From contig CAYONM010000091.1 of assembly GCA_964405325.1 (NCBI GenBank), forward strand, positions 1 to 13,673: a stretch of DNA of 13,673 bases. The letters run 5' to 3'. The translations under genes and the position numbers were made by a program. This document shows positions 1-6,889 of this stretch, in pieces. Every line of letters starts with the position of its first letter. Within the stretch, counting starts at the first letter, position 1. This DNA comes from CAYONM01 sp964405325. Lineage in GTDB: Bacteria > Planctomycetota > UBA11346. The notes under the pieces were generated by a model. That model worked only from the letters and a program-made list of their open reading frames with translations. It ran no database searches and had not been told where the DNA came from.

Positions 1-252
1 GAAGCGAGCGAGCGCGTCCAAGCGCGAAGCCGTCCGACCGAGCGGCGGTTTTTCGACGATAATGCGCGAAGCGCGCCGAAAAATGCCCGCGCAGCGGGCA
101 AGTCGCGACGGAGGAGCGTGGAACCGGAGTCCGGCTGGCGGGTGCGACGGACGTCGCGAGGGGGCAGCGCCCCCTCTGAGGGACCCGTCAAAAGTATCTG
201 TAAGGGCTATTCAGAAAAGACCATACAGGAAAATCGTAGCTGACGCAGCTAC
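1..252. other. GC-rich chain of small hairpins, no recognised gene
   Basis: No convincing gene is visible here. The stretch holds a row of short perfect dyads: 84-90 with 94-100 (7 bp, triloop), 144-149 with 152-157 (6 bp), 158-165 with 169-176 (8 bp, triloop agc) and 236-242 with 246-252 (7 bp, triloop). Reading frame 1 is open from the window edge to a TGA at 241-243, but the predicted peptide is low-complexity and rich in Arg, Ser and Gly, and I recognise no domain. It could be the tail of a gene lying to the left, a structured RNA, or a repeat block. The density of tight hairpins with triloops favours repeat or RNA structure over coding. No T-run follows any stem, so they are not obvious terminators. 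Confidence 0.4.
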
Positions 253-283
253 TCTTCCCCAATCCCGCCATCGCATCATGGTG

Positions 284-365
284 TCTCTCACAAAGGCGCG
301 GAGAACACGGAGCAAGAGCCCAGAAAACAGCCTTTTTCTCCGTGCCTCATTGCCTCTGTGAGAGA
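284..365. repeat. Imperfect long palindrome (REP-like)
   Basis: The arms 284-312 and 338-365 are imperfect reverse complements. The outer nine bases (tctctcaca) and the inner seven (cacggag) match exactly, with a shared aggc between them, around a loop of about 25 bases. The 'gcggagaacacggag' motif in the left arm resembles the 'gcgaagacacggag' sequence at 4302-4315. That motif style is typical of short palindromic repeats scattered between genes in environmental Proteobacteria. No open reading frame of interest lies inside. Confidence 0.55.
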
Positions 366-427
366 AAATCAGGTCATATGGTTTGCAAGGGAAGTGGTCC
401 TGCTGGTAAGGAGGCCTCCTATTGGAG

Positions 428-641
428 CTGGCCATTACCCACAAATCCGACCGCCGTCTCTCTCATATTTCTCGGGCGTAGAACGTGGAAAATGCTTGAT
501 CATCCTGTTGAATCATTAATCCGTTTGGATACCTCTCGCCAAGGCGCCAAGACCGCAAAGGACGAAGAATATCTTTGCGGTCTTGGCGCCTTGGCGAGAG
601 CAAAAAAAAAGCGAGATGAAAGACTTGTGGGTAATGGCTAG
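428..641. mobile_element. MITE-like element with terminal inverted repeats
   Basis: This 214-bp segment is bounded by inverted repeats 428-447 and 622-641. They match at 18 of 20 positions, with a perfect 14-base core (gccattacccacaa at 431-444, its complement at 625-638). Directly outside lie identical 10-bp direct repeats, cctattggag, at 418-427 and 642-651, placed as a target-site duplication would be. The element encodes no transposase; its interior holds a moderately AT-rich left half and a perfect long palindrome (533-600). This fits a miniature inverted-repeat transposable element moved by a transposase encoded elsewhere. A 10-bp duplication would suit an IS4-type enzyme, but that assignment is inference. 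The alternative is a chance cluster of repeats, which the abutting geometry makes unlikely. Confidence 0.6.
533..600. repeat. Perfect 28-bp-arm palindrome inside the MITE-like element
   Basis: Arms 533-560 and 573-600 are exact reverse complements (28 of 28), separated by a 12-base loop (561-572). The arm contains the ccgcaaag and ggcgccttggcg motifs seen in interspersed palindromic repeats of Proteobacteria. It is followed on the plus strand by a run of nine A (602-610), so for minus-strand transcripts the T-run precedes the stem and it does not read as a standard terminator. Perfect symmetry over 28 bp suggests recent origin or active maintenance. Confidence 0.75.
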
Positions 642-739
642 CCTATTGGAGCAATGAGCGCCTGCCGACCTCAGAGCTTTGACTCGCCCTGTGGGCTCGG
701 TCCCGATTCACGCGCTGCGATGATCGATTGCCAAAACAC

Positions 740-768
740 CGAAACGCAGAGGGAGCCTCTGCGTTTCG
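740..768 (-). terminator. Rho-independent terminator downstream of accC
   Basis: The arms 740-752 and 756-768 form a perfect 13-bp stem with a 3-base loop. On the minus strand the stem begins 27 nt past the accC stop codon and is followed by GTGTTTTGG, a short T-rich tail. Position and shape fit the end of the accB-accC transcript. The T-run is short, so termination may be partial. Confidence 0.6.
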
Positions 769-795
769 ACGTTTCGAATGACCGATGAATCCGGC

Positions 796-2142
796 TTAGC
801 GCAAGAATTCCTCGTCAATAAATCGAGTGGTATAATCACTGTTGACGAAGCGGGCGTCGCGGATCAAACGCTGATGGAAGCCGAGCGTGGTCTTCACGCC
901 CTCGACGATGTACTCGTCCAGAGCCTGATCCAGGATGCGGATGGCCTCCTGGCGGTCCTGACCGTGCACGATCAATTTGGCAATCATGCTGTCGTAATTG
1001 GTGGGGATACGGTAACCAGTGAAGCAGTGGCTGTCGACGCGCACGCCGCGACCCGAGGGCGAGACGTACATGCCGATGGTGCCGGGGAAGGGTGCAAAAC
1101 CATGCTCCCAATCCTCAGCGTTGACCCGCACCTCGATGGCGTGGCCCTGCAGCTGGATGTCTTCCTGGCGCAAGCCAAGCGGTTCGCCAGCAGCGACCAG
1201 GATCTGTTGCCGGATCAGATCCAGGCCGGTCACCATCTCGGTGACCGGATGCTCGACCTGGATGCGGGTATTCATTTCCAGGAAATAGTGTTGCTTGCGG
1301 TCGAGGTCGTAGATGAATTCCACGGTACCAGCATTGGTATAGCCAGCGGCCTTGGTCAGGTTGATGGCATCGGCGTACATCTGCTGCCGTTGCTCGTCCG
1401 AGATCACCGGGCTGGGACTCTCTTCTACCAGCTTCTGGTTGCGGCGCTGCACCGAGCAGTCGCGCTCGCCCAAAGCCAGGACATTGCCGTGATGATCGGC
1501 GATGATCTGCACCTCAATATGCCGGGCACGCTGGACGTAGGCTTCGATGATGCAATCACCGTTGCCGAAGGCGGCTTCGGCCTCACGCATGGCCTGCTGC
1601 AAACCGCCGGCCAGGCTGGCATCGTTGTGCGCGATGCGCATGCCACGGCCACCGCCACCAGCAGTGGCTTTGATCATCACCGGATAGCCGATCTCATTGG
1701 CCAGGGTAATGGCCGACTCGTGATCGCGCACCACCCCCGGTGAACCGGGCACGGTGGGCACGCCAGCTTCCAGGGCCAGGGCCTTGGCCTTACCCTTGTT
1801 GCCCAGGGCTTCCATGGCTTGACTGGTCGGGCCGATGAAGGCGATCTTGCACTCACGCACCACGTCGGCGAAGTGGCTGTTCTCAGCCAGGAAACCGTAG
1901 CCCGGATGGATGGCATCCACGTCGGCCAGCTCGGCAGCAGCAATGATGTTGTTGATGTTGAGATAGCTCTCGCCAGCCGCTGGCGGACCGATGCAGATGG
2001 AAGCGTCGGCCAGGCGGACCGGCAGCGAGTCGCGATCGGCGGTGGAGTGCACCACCACGGTCTCGATGCCCATGCGACGACAGCTGCGAATGATGCGCAG
2101 CGCGATCTCGCCACGATTGGCGATCAGAATGCGTTTGAACAT
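796..2142 (-). CDS. accC: Acetyl-CoA carboxylase biotin carboxylase subunit AccC
   Basis: This is the ATP-grasp enzyme that carboxylates the biotin carried on AccB, using ATP and bicarbonate, in the first step of malonyl-CoA and fatty acid synthesis in the cytosol. The 448-residue length matches the family. The N-terminal biotin-carboxylase signature (ILIANRGEIALR, about 4-16), the glycine-rich ATP loop AGGGGRGM (161-168), GERDCSVQRRNQK (225-237) and the catalytic EMNTRIQVEHPVTEM (289-303) are all intact. The start (ATG at 2140-2142) is fixed by this conserved N terminus; the Shine-Dalgarno is weak, in line with coupling to accB, whose stop lies 17 nt upstream. The opening MFKRILIANRG and the ADRDSLPVRLADASICIGP stretch read more like non-gammaproteobacterial AccC than the usual MLxK form. 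It could serve another biotin-dependent carboxylase, but the accB partner favours acetyl-CoA carboxylase. Confidence 0.95.
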   Translation of the reverse strand: MFKRILIANRGEIALRIIRSCRRMGIETVVVHSTADRDSLPVRLADASICIGPPAAGESYLNINNIIAAAELADVDAIHPGYGFLAENSHFADVVRECKIAFIGPTSQAMEALGNKGKAKALALEAGVPTVPGSPGVVRDHESAITLANEIGYPVMIKATAGGGGRGMRIAHNDASLAGGLQQAMREAEAAFGNGDCIIEAYVQRARHIEVQIIADHHGNVLALGERDCSVQRRNQKLVEESPSPVISDEQRQQMYADAINLTKAAGYTNAGTVEFIYDLDRKQHYFLEMNTRIQVEHPVTEMVTGLDLIRQQILVAAGEPLGLRQEDIQLQGHAIEVRVNAEDWEHGFAPFPGTIGMYVSPSGRGVRVDSHCFTGYRIPTNYDSMIAKLIVHGQDRQEAIRILDQALDEYIVEGVKTTLGFHQRLIRDARFVNSDYTTRFIDEEFLR

Positions 2143-2159
2143 GAACGGGTCCCGATGCT

Positions 2160-2591
2160 TCAGGCGATGAGGAACAGCACAGTGCCGTATTCCACGGCTT
2201 GACCGTCATCGATGCAGGCCTTCTTGATCACACCGGACTGCTCGGCCTTGATCTCGTTGAAGACCTTCATCGCTTCGATCAGACAGAGCACTTGGCCCTC
2301 CTTCACCTGATCACCGACCTTGGCGTAGACCGGGGCGTCGGGATTGGGCTTGGCGTAGAAGGTACCGGGAATGGGGGCGGTCACCTCGCTGCAACCGGCC
2401 CACTCGTCCTTGGGTGGTTCACTGGCAGCAGGCGCTGGAGCGGCCATGGCCATGGGGGCCACAGTCGGAGCAGCAACCACTTCCTGACGCTTGGACAGCT
2501 TGACCTTCAGATCGTCGCTTTCGACTTCCAGGGTGACCAGATCGTTGTCGTTCATCAGTTGGGTCAGGGCGCGTATCTTTTTGATATCCAT
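2160..2591 (-). CDS. accB: Biotin carboxyl carrier protein of acetyl-CoA carboxylase, AccB
   Basis: This 143-residue protein carries biotin between the carboxylase (AccC) and the carboxyltransferase (AccA/AccD, not in this window). The N terminus MDIKKIRALTQLMND is the family's usual opening. It is followed by an Ala/Pro linker (about 39-60) and a biotinyl domain (about 68-143) with the thumb-type segment around 74-95. The biotin acceptor is Lys109 in LIEAMKVFNEI. An upstream in-frame ATG at 2610-2612 would add seven residues, but the chosen ATG (2589-2591) has GGAG five bases upstream and the conserved MDIKKI start. The motif EAMKVFNEI differs from the EAMKMMNxIEAD form usual in Gammaproteobacteria, so the pair may come from another lineage. 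It is transcribed with accC, divergently from the dehydrogenase gene. Confidence 0.95.
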   Translation of the reverse strand: MDIKKIRALTQLMNDNDLVTLEVESDDLKVKLSKRQEVVAAPTVAPMAMAAPAPAASEPPKDEWAGCSEVTAPIPGTFYAKPNPDAPVYAKVGDQVKEGQVLCLIEAMKVFNEIKAEQSGVIKKACIDDGQAVEYGTVLFLIA

Positions 2592-2690
2592 GGCATCTCC
2601 GTAGCCAGACATCGCTTCCGGTGCTGGCGCAGAGCAAGACTAGGCTGGTGCAGGCCGAGTCAATCTGACCGGGCTTGACCGCATACCAGC

Positions 2691-2720
2691 TGGACAGTCC
2701 CCCTGGTTCCGGTCTAGAAT
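2691..2720 (+). promoter_or_regulatory. Candidate sigma-70 promoter for the aldehyde dehydrogenase
   Basis: TGGACA (2691-2696) and TAGAAT (2715-2720) each match the -35 and -10 consensus at five of six positions and are separated by 18 bp. The expected start point near 2727 leaves a short leader that contains AAGGAG (2731-2736) six bases before the ATG at 2743. It lies in the 151-bp divergent space shared with accB, so a regulator bound here could affect both genes. No equally good promoter was seen for accB. Confidence 0.4.
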
Positions 2721-2742
2721 CACTGCTGATAAGGAGTCCACC

Positions 2743-4101
2743 ATGCTGACCGTGATCGACCCAAGCACCGGCAAAATCCTGCGCGAGTTTCCCCTGGACA
2801 CCAGTGAGCAGGTGGCCAACAAACTCGCTGCTGCGCAGCAGGCCTTCCAGCACTGGCGTCAGCGGGACTTCAGCACTCGTGGTACGCTGCTGCGGCGAGT
2901 CGCCGAACGCATGCGTGCCGAACGCGACCGTTTGGGTCTGCTGATGACCACAGAAATGGGCAAGCCCATCAAGGAGGCGCGTGCCGAGGTGGACAAGGCC
3001 GCCTGGTGCGCCGAGCACTACGCCGAACACGCCGCCGCCTATCTGGCCGATGAGCCCATTGCCTCGGATGCCAGTCACAGCTGTGTCCGCTACCGGCCCT
3101 TGGGCCCGGTGCTGGGCATCCTGCCCTGGAACGCCCCCTTTTGGCTGGCCTTCCGCTTCTGCGCCCCAGCGCTGATGGCTGGCAACAGCTGCCTGATCAA
3201 GCACGACCCGCACACGCCCGGCTGCGGCCTGGCCATTGCCGAGGCCTTCCAGCAGGCCGGCGCCCCTGATGGCCTGCTGCAGGCGCTGCTGATCGACAAC
3301 CCGGCGGTGGCCGAGGTGATCGCCGATCGACGCATTCAAGCCGTGTCGTTCACCGGCTCCAGCCGCGCCGGCGCACTGGTGGCGGCGCAGGCCGCGGCCG
3401 AAATCAAACCAGCCGTGCTGGAACTGGGTGGCTCCGACCCGGCCATCGTCCTGGCCGGTGCCGATCTGGACCAGGCGGTGGCGAAAATCGGCCTGTCACG
3501 GATCATAAACGCCGGTCAGTCCTGCATCGCCGCCAAGCGGATCATCGTCGAAGAACCCATCGCCGCCGACTTCACCGAACGCCTGCGCCAGTACCTGGCG
3601 ACCCTGCAGGTGGGCGATCCTCGATTGGAGAACACCGACGTCGGCCCCCTGGCCCGCGCCGATCTGCGCGAGCACCTGCACGGCCAGATCCAGCAGACCG
3701 TTTCCGAGGGCGCCCAATGTCTGTTGGGTGGTCAGCTGCCCAAGGAACCGGGCTTCTTCTATCCGGTCACCCTCTTGAGCGAGGTCAGCAACACCATGAC
3801 CGCCTGCCGCGAGGAGACCTTTGGCCCGGTGGCGGTGGTTCAGCCCTGCCGCGATGCCAACCATGCGGTCGAGCTTGCCAACGACACCGACTACGGCCTC
3901 GCCGCCGCGGTCTGGGGCGAAACCGAACCGGCGCGCGCCGTCGCCGATGGCTTGGAAGCCGGCCAGGTTGTGGTCAACGGCATTGTCAAGACCGACCCCC
4001 GCCTACCCTCCGGCGGCATCAAGAAATCTGGCTACGGCCGCGAACTCGGCCCGCACGGCATCCGGGAATTCGTCAACGTCCAGCAGCTGTGGGTGGGATA
4101 G
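2743..4101 (+). CDS. NAD(P)-dependent semialdehyde dehydrogenase (Sad/GabD-type)
   Basis: This 452-residue aldehyde dehydrogenase oxidises an aldehyde, most likely succinate or a related semialdehyde, to the acid with NAD(P)+. It reads closest to the short Sad (YneI) type of succinate-semialdehyde dehydrogenase. Visible landmarks are LPWN (oxyanion Asn130), LIKHDP (Lys153), FTGS (203-206), ELGGSDP with general base Glu227, AGQSC with nucleophile Cys261, and EETFGP (357-362). The start has AAGGAG six bases upstream. It is the only plus-strand gene in the window, divergent from accB and convergent with the DoeA-like gene. Given the EctB-like transaminase nearby, aspartate semialdehyde is a plausible substrate (the DoeC role in ectoine breakdown), but the sequence alone does not separate the two. 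No active-site residue is missing. Confidence 0.88.
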   Translation: MLTVIDPSTGKILREFPLDTSEQVANKLAAAQQAFQHWRQRDFSTRGTLLRRVAERMRAERDRLGLLMTTEMGKPIKEARAEVDKAAWCAEHYAEHAAAYLADEPIASDASHSCVRYRPLGPVLGILPWNAPFWLAFRFCAPALMAGNSCLIKHDPHTPGCGLAIAEAFQQAGAPDGLLQALLIDNPAVAEVIADRRIQAVSFTGSSRAGALVAAQAAAEIKPAVLELGGSDPAIVLAGADLDQAVAKIGLSRIINAGQSCIAAKRIIVEEPIAADFTERLRQYLATLQVGDPRLENTDVGPLARADLREHLHGQIQQTVSEGAQCLLGGQLPKEPGFFYPVTLLSEVSNTMTACREETFGPVAVVQPCRDANHAVELANDTDYGLAAAVWGETEPARAVADGLEAGQVVVNGIVKTDPRLPSGGIKKSGYGRELGPHGIREFVNVQQLWVG

Positions 4102-4412
4102 ACCGCCTTCTGGCCGCCGGCGACATGACGCCCCCCCCGAAAACGACACGGAGTTCGACACTGCGGGGTGGACGCTGGCTCTTTCTTCGAAGGTCGTCCC
4201 AGACCACGAAACCGGTCAACGGAAGACGGTGGTCGCAAGGGGGGCCGTTCGGAGTTGCGGTTTCTGTTTTCTGGTAACGACTCAGCCAGATGTCTTTCAA
4301 CCGCGAAGACACGGAGGGAGATCATCGCGCAAGCTGCTGTTCGACCTCCTCGGCCTGCACGTTACCAAGATGAATGACAGGGGAACCCTGAACGGTTACG
4401 CTGAGGGCAGCC
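4102..4412. other. Convergent intergenic region with one solitary repeat motif
   Basis: This 311-bp space lies between two genes that point at each other. I see no convincing gene and no classic terminator. The sequence accgcgaagacacggaggga (4300-4319) is a half-site-like copy of the interspersed repeat style seen at 284-365. A 6-bp hairpin (4401-4406 with 4411-4416) overlaps the stop of the DoeA-like gene, but it has no T-run. Confidence 0.4.
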
Positions 4413-5651
4413 TCAGGCAGCATTCTCCGGATTAGTTGTTCGCTCTGGCGGATCCGGTTGCACCACGACTCGGGCTCCCGAGGCCTGATCGGGCTTGCTG
4501 ACAAAATGCCGATCCAAGTCGTAGAAGGAAGCACAGCCAGTGTCGGTCACGTAGATGGTATCAGAAATGCCAACCGTCTTGTCGCCATCGATCCCCCACA
4601 TCCACGGGATCAGATGGATGGTCATGCCCTCTTCCAACACCGTGGAACAGCCCTGCATCAGGCTGAGGATATAGCCCTCGTCCCAACTGGGCGGGAAGGC
4701 GATGCCAATGGAATAACCGGAGCGGGTGATCAGGCGACCGCCGATGTCATTATTGACGATGATGTCACGAACGATGTTGTCGGCGTCGGAAACAGTCAGG
4801 CCCGGCCGGATCGCCGATTCCACCTCACGCAGAGCCAGCAACATCTTCTCCTCCGCTTTCTGCATCGACGAGGAGAGGTCATCCAGGACCACGGTACGCA
4901 TCATCGCGGTATGATACCGACGATAGCAACCCGCCACCTCTAAAAATACGTGCTCACCCGGCTGGACGACCCGCCCTTCCCAGGAAGCATGCCCGATCAT
5001 GCTGCGTGGACCGGAAGTGACGTAAGGCATCACCGCTGGCGGTTCTCCACCAGCCACGAACATGGCCGCCGAAATGGCAGCGCCGATCTCATTCTCGGTG
5101 GCACCGGCCTGGCAGGCCTCAAAACCAGCGCGCATGCCCGCCTCGGTAGCCACCGCTGCTCGCCGCATCACGGCGATCTCGTCCGGTGATTTGCGTAGAC
5201 GGCCCTGTTCGACAATGCCAAAACAATCGATCAGCCGACCAGCAGTGAAACTGGTCTTGATGCGATCTTGCTGATACGCCGGGAAGAAATAACTGTTCCG
5301 TTCATAACCCACGGAACCGTGCGACAGACCCAGATCGTTCAGCACGCTGATCACCGTCTGGATGGCATCGCCAATATCCGGATAGGGTCGGGTTTCCTCC
5401 ACCCAGGTGCGAGCATGGATGTTGGATTCCTCCATATAACGGGTCACCATCACCGACTCGCCCACCAGCGGCACGATCAATGCCTGGAAAAAACTGTAGC
5501 CGGTGGTCTGATAATCGGTGAGGTACATCAGGTTTTCCGGATCGGAGATGATCACCCCATCCAAAAGACGCTGCTGCATCCGTTCGCGCAATCCATTCAG
5601 ACGGCGCTCGTATTCCGCCATGGGAAAGGTCATGTCATCGCGCTGTCTCAT
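4413..5651 (-). CDS. doeA: M24-fold hydrolase, ectoine hydrolase (DoeA)-like
   Basis: This 412-residue pita-bread protein has a creatinase-like N-terminal domain (about 10-150) and an M24 domain (about 155-385). The usual five metal ligands all appear replaced. The two aspartates align with Glu238 and Ala249 (FLEVAG, RYHTAMMRT), the GHxIG histidine with Tyr313 (SGYSIGIAF), and the two C-terminal glutamates with Ile348 and Ser363. His221 (IGHASWEGR), a substrate-binding position in the fold, is kept. A metal-free M24 enzyme with this pattern fits ectoine hydrolases (DoeA/EutD), which open ectoine to N-acetyl-diaminobutyrate. The start (ATG 5649-5651) has AGGAGG seven bases upstream and overlaps the aminotransferase stop as ATGA, so the two are translationally coupled. 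Other metal-free M24 hydrolases, such as creatinase, are the alternatives. The substrate is inferred, not shown. Confidence 0.65.
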   Translation of the reverse strand: MRQRDDMTFPMAEYERRLNGLRERMQQRLLDGVIISDPENLMYLTDYQTTGYSFFQALIVPLVGESVMVTRYMEESNIHARTWVEETRPYPDIGDAIQTVISVLNDLGLSHGSVGYERNSYFFPAYQQDRIKTSFTAGRLIDCFGIVEQGRLRKSPDEIAVMRRAAVATEAGMRAGFEACQAGATENEIGAAISAAMFVAGGEPPAVMPYVTSGPRSMIGHASWEGRVVQPGEHVFLEVAGCYRRYHTAMMRTVVLDDLSSSMQKAEEKMLLALREVESAIRPGLTVSDADNIVRDIIVNNDIGGRLITRSGYSIGIAFPPSWDEGYILSLMQGCSTVLEEGMTIHLIPWMWGIDGDKTVGISDTIYVTDTGCASFYDLDRHFVSKPDQASGARVVVQPDPPERTTNPENAA

Positions 5652-6889
5652 GCCAACACCTCCTGCATGGCTTCGCGGAAGAGCGCCAAGCCCGCTTCCA
5701 GATCGCGGTCGGGAATGATCAGTGGTGGTATGAGTTTCAACACCCGGCCGCCGGAGCCACACGGACCAACCAGCAGCCCCTTCTTGAAACAACGCGCGGC
5801 CACGGCCTTGGCCACGGCACCGTCGTTCACATCCAGAGCCTGGATCATGCCTTTGCCGCGCACGGCGAAGTCGGTGTCGGAGGCCAGTTCCTGCAATACG
5901 GCATGGAGGCGTTCGCCCTTGTCTCGCACCGCAGCAAGCAGCTTGTCATCTTCGAAATAGCCCAGGGCCTCCGCCCCGGCGACAAAGGACAGGTCCTGGC
6001 CGCGGAAGGTGCCGGTGTGCTCCCCCGGCTGCCAGTGGGCATCGTGCTCGGGCTTGTTGAGATTCATGGCCAGCGGGGTGCCAAAACCACCGATGCCCTT
6101 GGCCAACACGATGATATCCGGATCCAAGCCGAGATCCTCGAAACTGAAATACCGTCCGGTCCGACCGCAGCCGACCTGGATATCGTCGACGATCAACAGC
6201 GCCCCCTGCTCATGCGCCAACTGCTGCAGCGCCTGCAGGAATGCCGCCGAACCAACGTTGACCCCACCCTCGGCCTGGATGGTCTCGACGATGATACCGG
6301 CGGGTGGTTCCAAGCCAGCGGATGGATCGGCATAGGCGCAGCGCAATTCCTCGATGGCCTGCAGGCCTCCGCCTGCAGTATTCTCGAACGGAATCCGAAC
6401 CACGTTGTCCAGGGGGATGCCAGCAGCACCTCGGAAATACGAATTGGCGGTGCAAGCCAAGGCGCCCAGGGTCATACCATGAAAACCATGACTACAGGCC
6501 AGAATGGTCTGCCGCCCGGTCACCCGTCTGGCGAGCTTCAGCGCCGCTTCCACGGCATTGGTGCCGGTCGGCCCCATGAATTGCAGGCGATAGTCCATAC
6601 CACGGGGCTGCAGGATGGTGTCCACGAAACGCTGGATGAAGCGTCGCTTGGCCGTGGTGTACATATCCAGACTATGGGTGACCCCATCGGCTTGGATATA
6701 CTCGATCACCGCCTGTTTCATGCGAGGGTCGTTATGCCCGAAATTGAGCACCCCCGCACCGGCGAAGAAATCGATATACGATTTGCCCGCCTCGTCCACC
6801 TGACGCGCCCCCGAGGCGCTGGTGAACACCGTCGGAAACGCACGGCAATAGCCGCGAATACCCGACTCCCAGCGTTCGAAAATCTGCAT
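5648..6889 (-). CDS. ectB: EctB-like diaminobutyrate-2-oxoglutarate aminotransferase
   Basis: This is a 413-residue class III PLP aminotransferase. EctB interconverts aspartate semialdehyde and L-2,4-diaminobutyrate with glutamate as partner; in the reverse sense the same chemistry feeds diaminobutyrate into catabolism (DoeD role). The N terminus IFERWESGIRGYCRAFP, DFFAGAGVLNFGHNDP, GPTGTNAVEAALKLARRVTG (107-126), GFHGMTLGAL, LIVDDIQVGCGRTG (232-245), the PLP lysine Lys264 in LAKGIGGFG, and PGEHTGTFRGQ (288-298) all match the EctB pattern closely. The ATG at 6887-6889 is chosen over an upstream start because GGAGGG lies six bases before it and the protein begins in register with EctB. No ectA or ectC is adjacent; instead it is coupled by ATGA to the DoeA-like gene, which points to breakdown or another diamino-acid use. 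Confidence 0.8.
   Translation of the reverse strand: MQIFERWESGIRGYCRAFPTVFTSASGARQVDEAGKSYIDFFAGAGVLNFGHNDPRMKQAVIEYIQADGVTHSLDMYTTAKRRFIQRFVDTILQPRGMDYRLQFMGPTGTNAVEAALKLARRVTGRQTILACSHGFHGMTLGALACTANSYFRGAAGIPLDNVVRIPFENTAGGGLQAIEELRCAYADPSAGLEPPAGIIVETIQAEGGVNVGSAAFLQALQQLAHEQGALLIVDDIQVGCGRTGRYFSFEDLGLDPDIIVLAKGIGGFGTPLAMNLNKPEHDAHWQPGEHTGTFRGQDLSFVAGAEALGYFEDDKLLAAVRDKGERLHAVLQELASDTDFAVRGKGMIQALDVNDGAVAKAVAARCFKKGLLVGPCGSGGRVLKLIPPLIIPDRDLEAGLALFREAMQEVLA

Noticed and set aside
533..600. Intrinsic terminator at the perfect palindrome
   Set aside because: The run of A follows on the plus strand, so neither strand shows a stem followed by a T-tract.
778..1743. 321-codon plus-strand open frame opposite accC
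   Set aside because: It is antisense to a fully conserved biotin carboxylase and has no recognisable domain. It is a high-GC shadow frame.
4413..5651. Proline dipeptidase or DMSP lyase DddP as identity of the M24 protein
   Set aside because: Both need metal ligands that are replaced here. The EctB-like partner and the sequence pattern fit ectoine hydrolase better.
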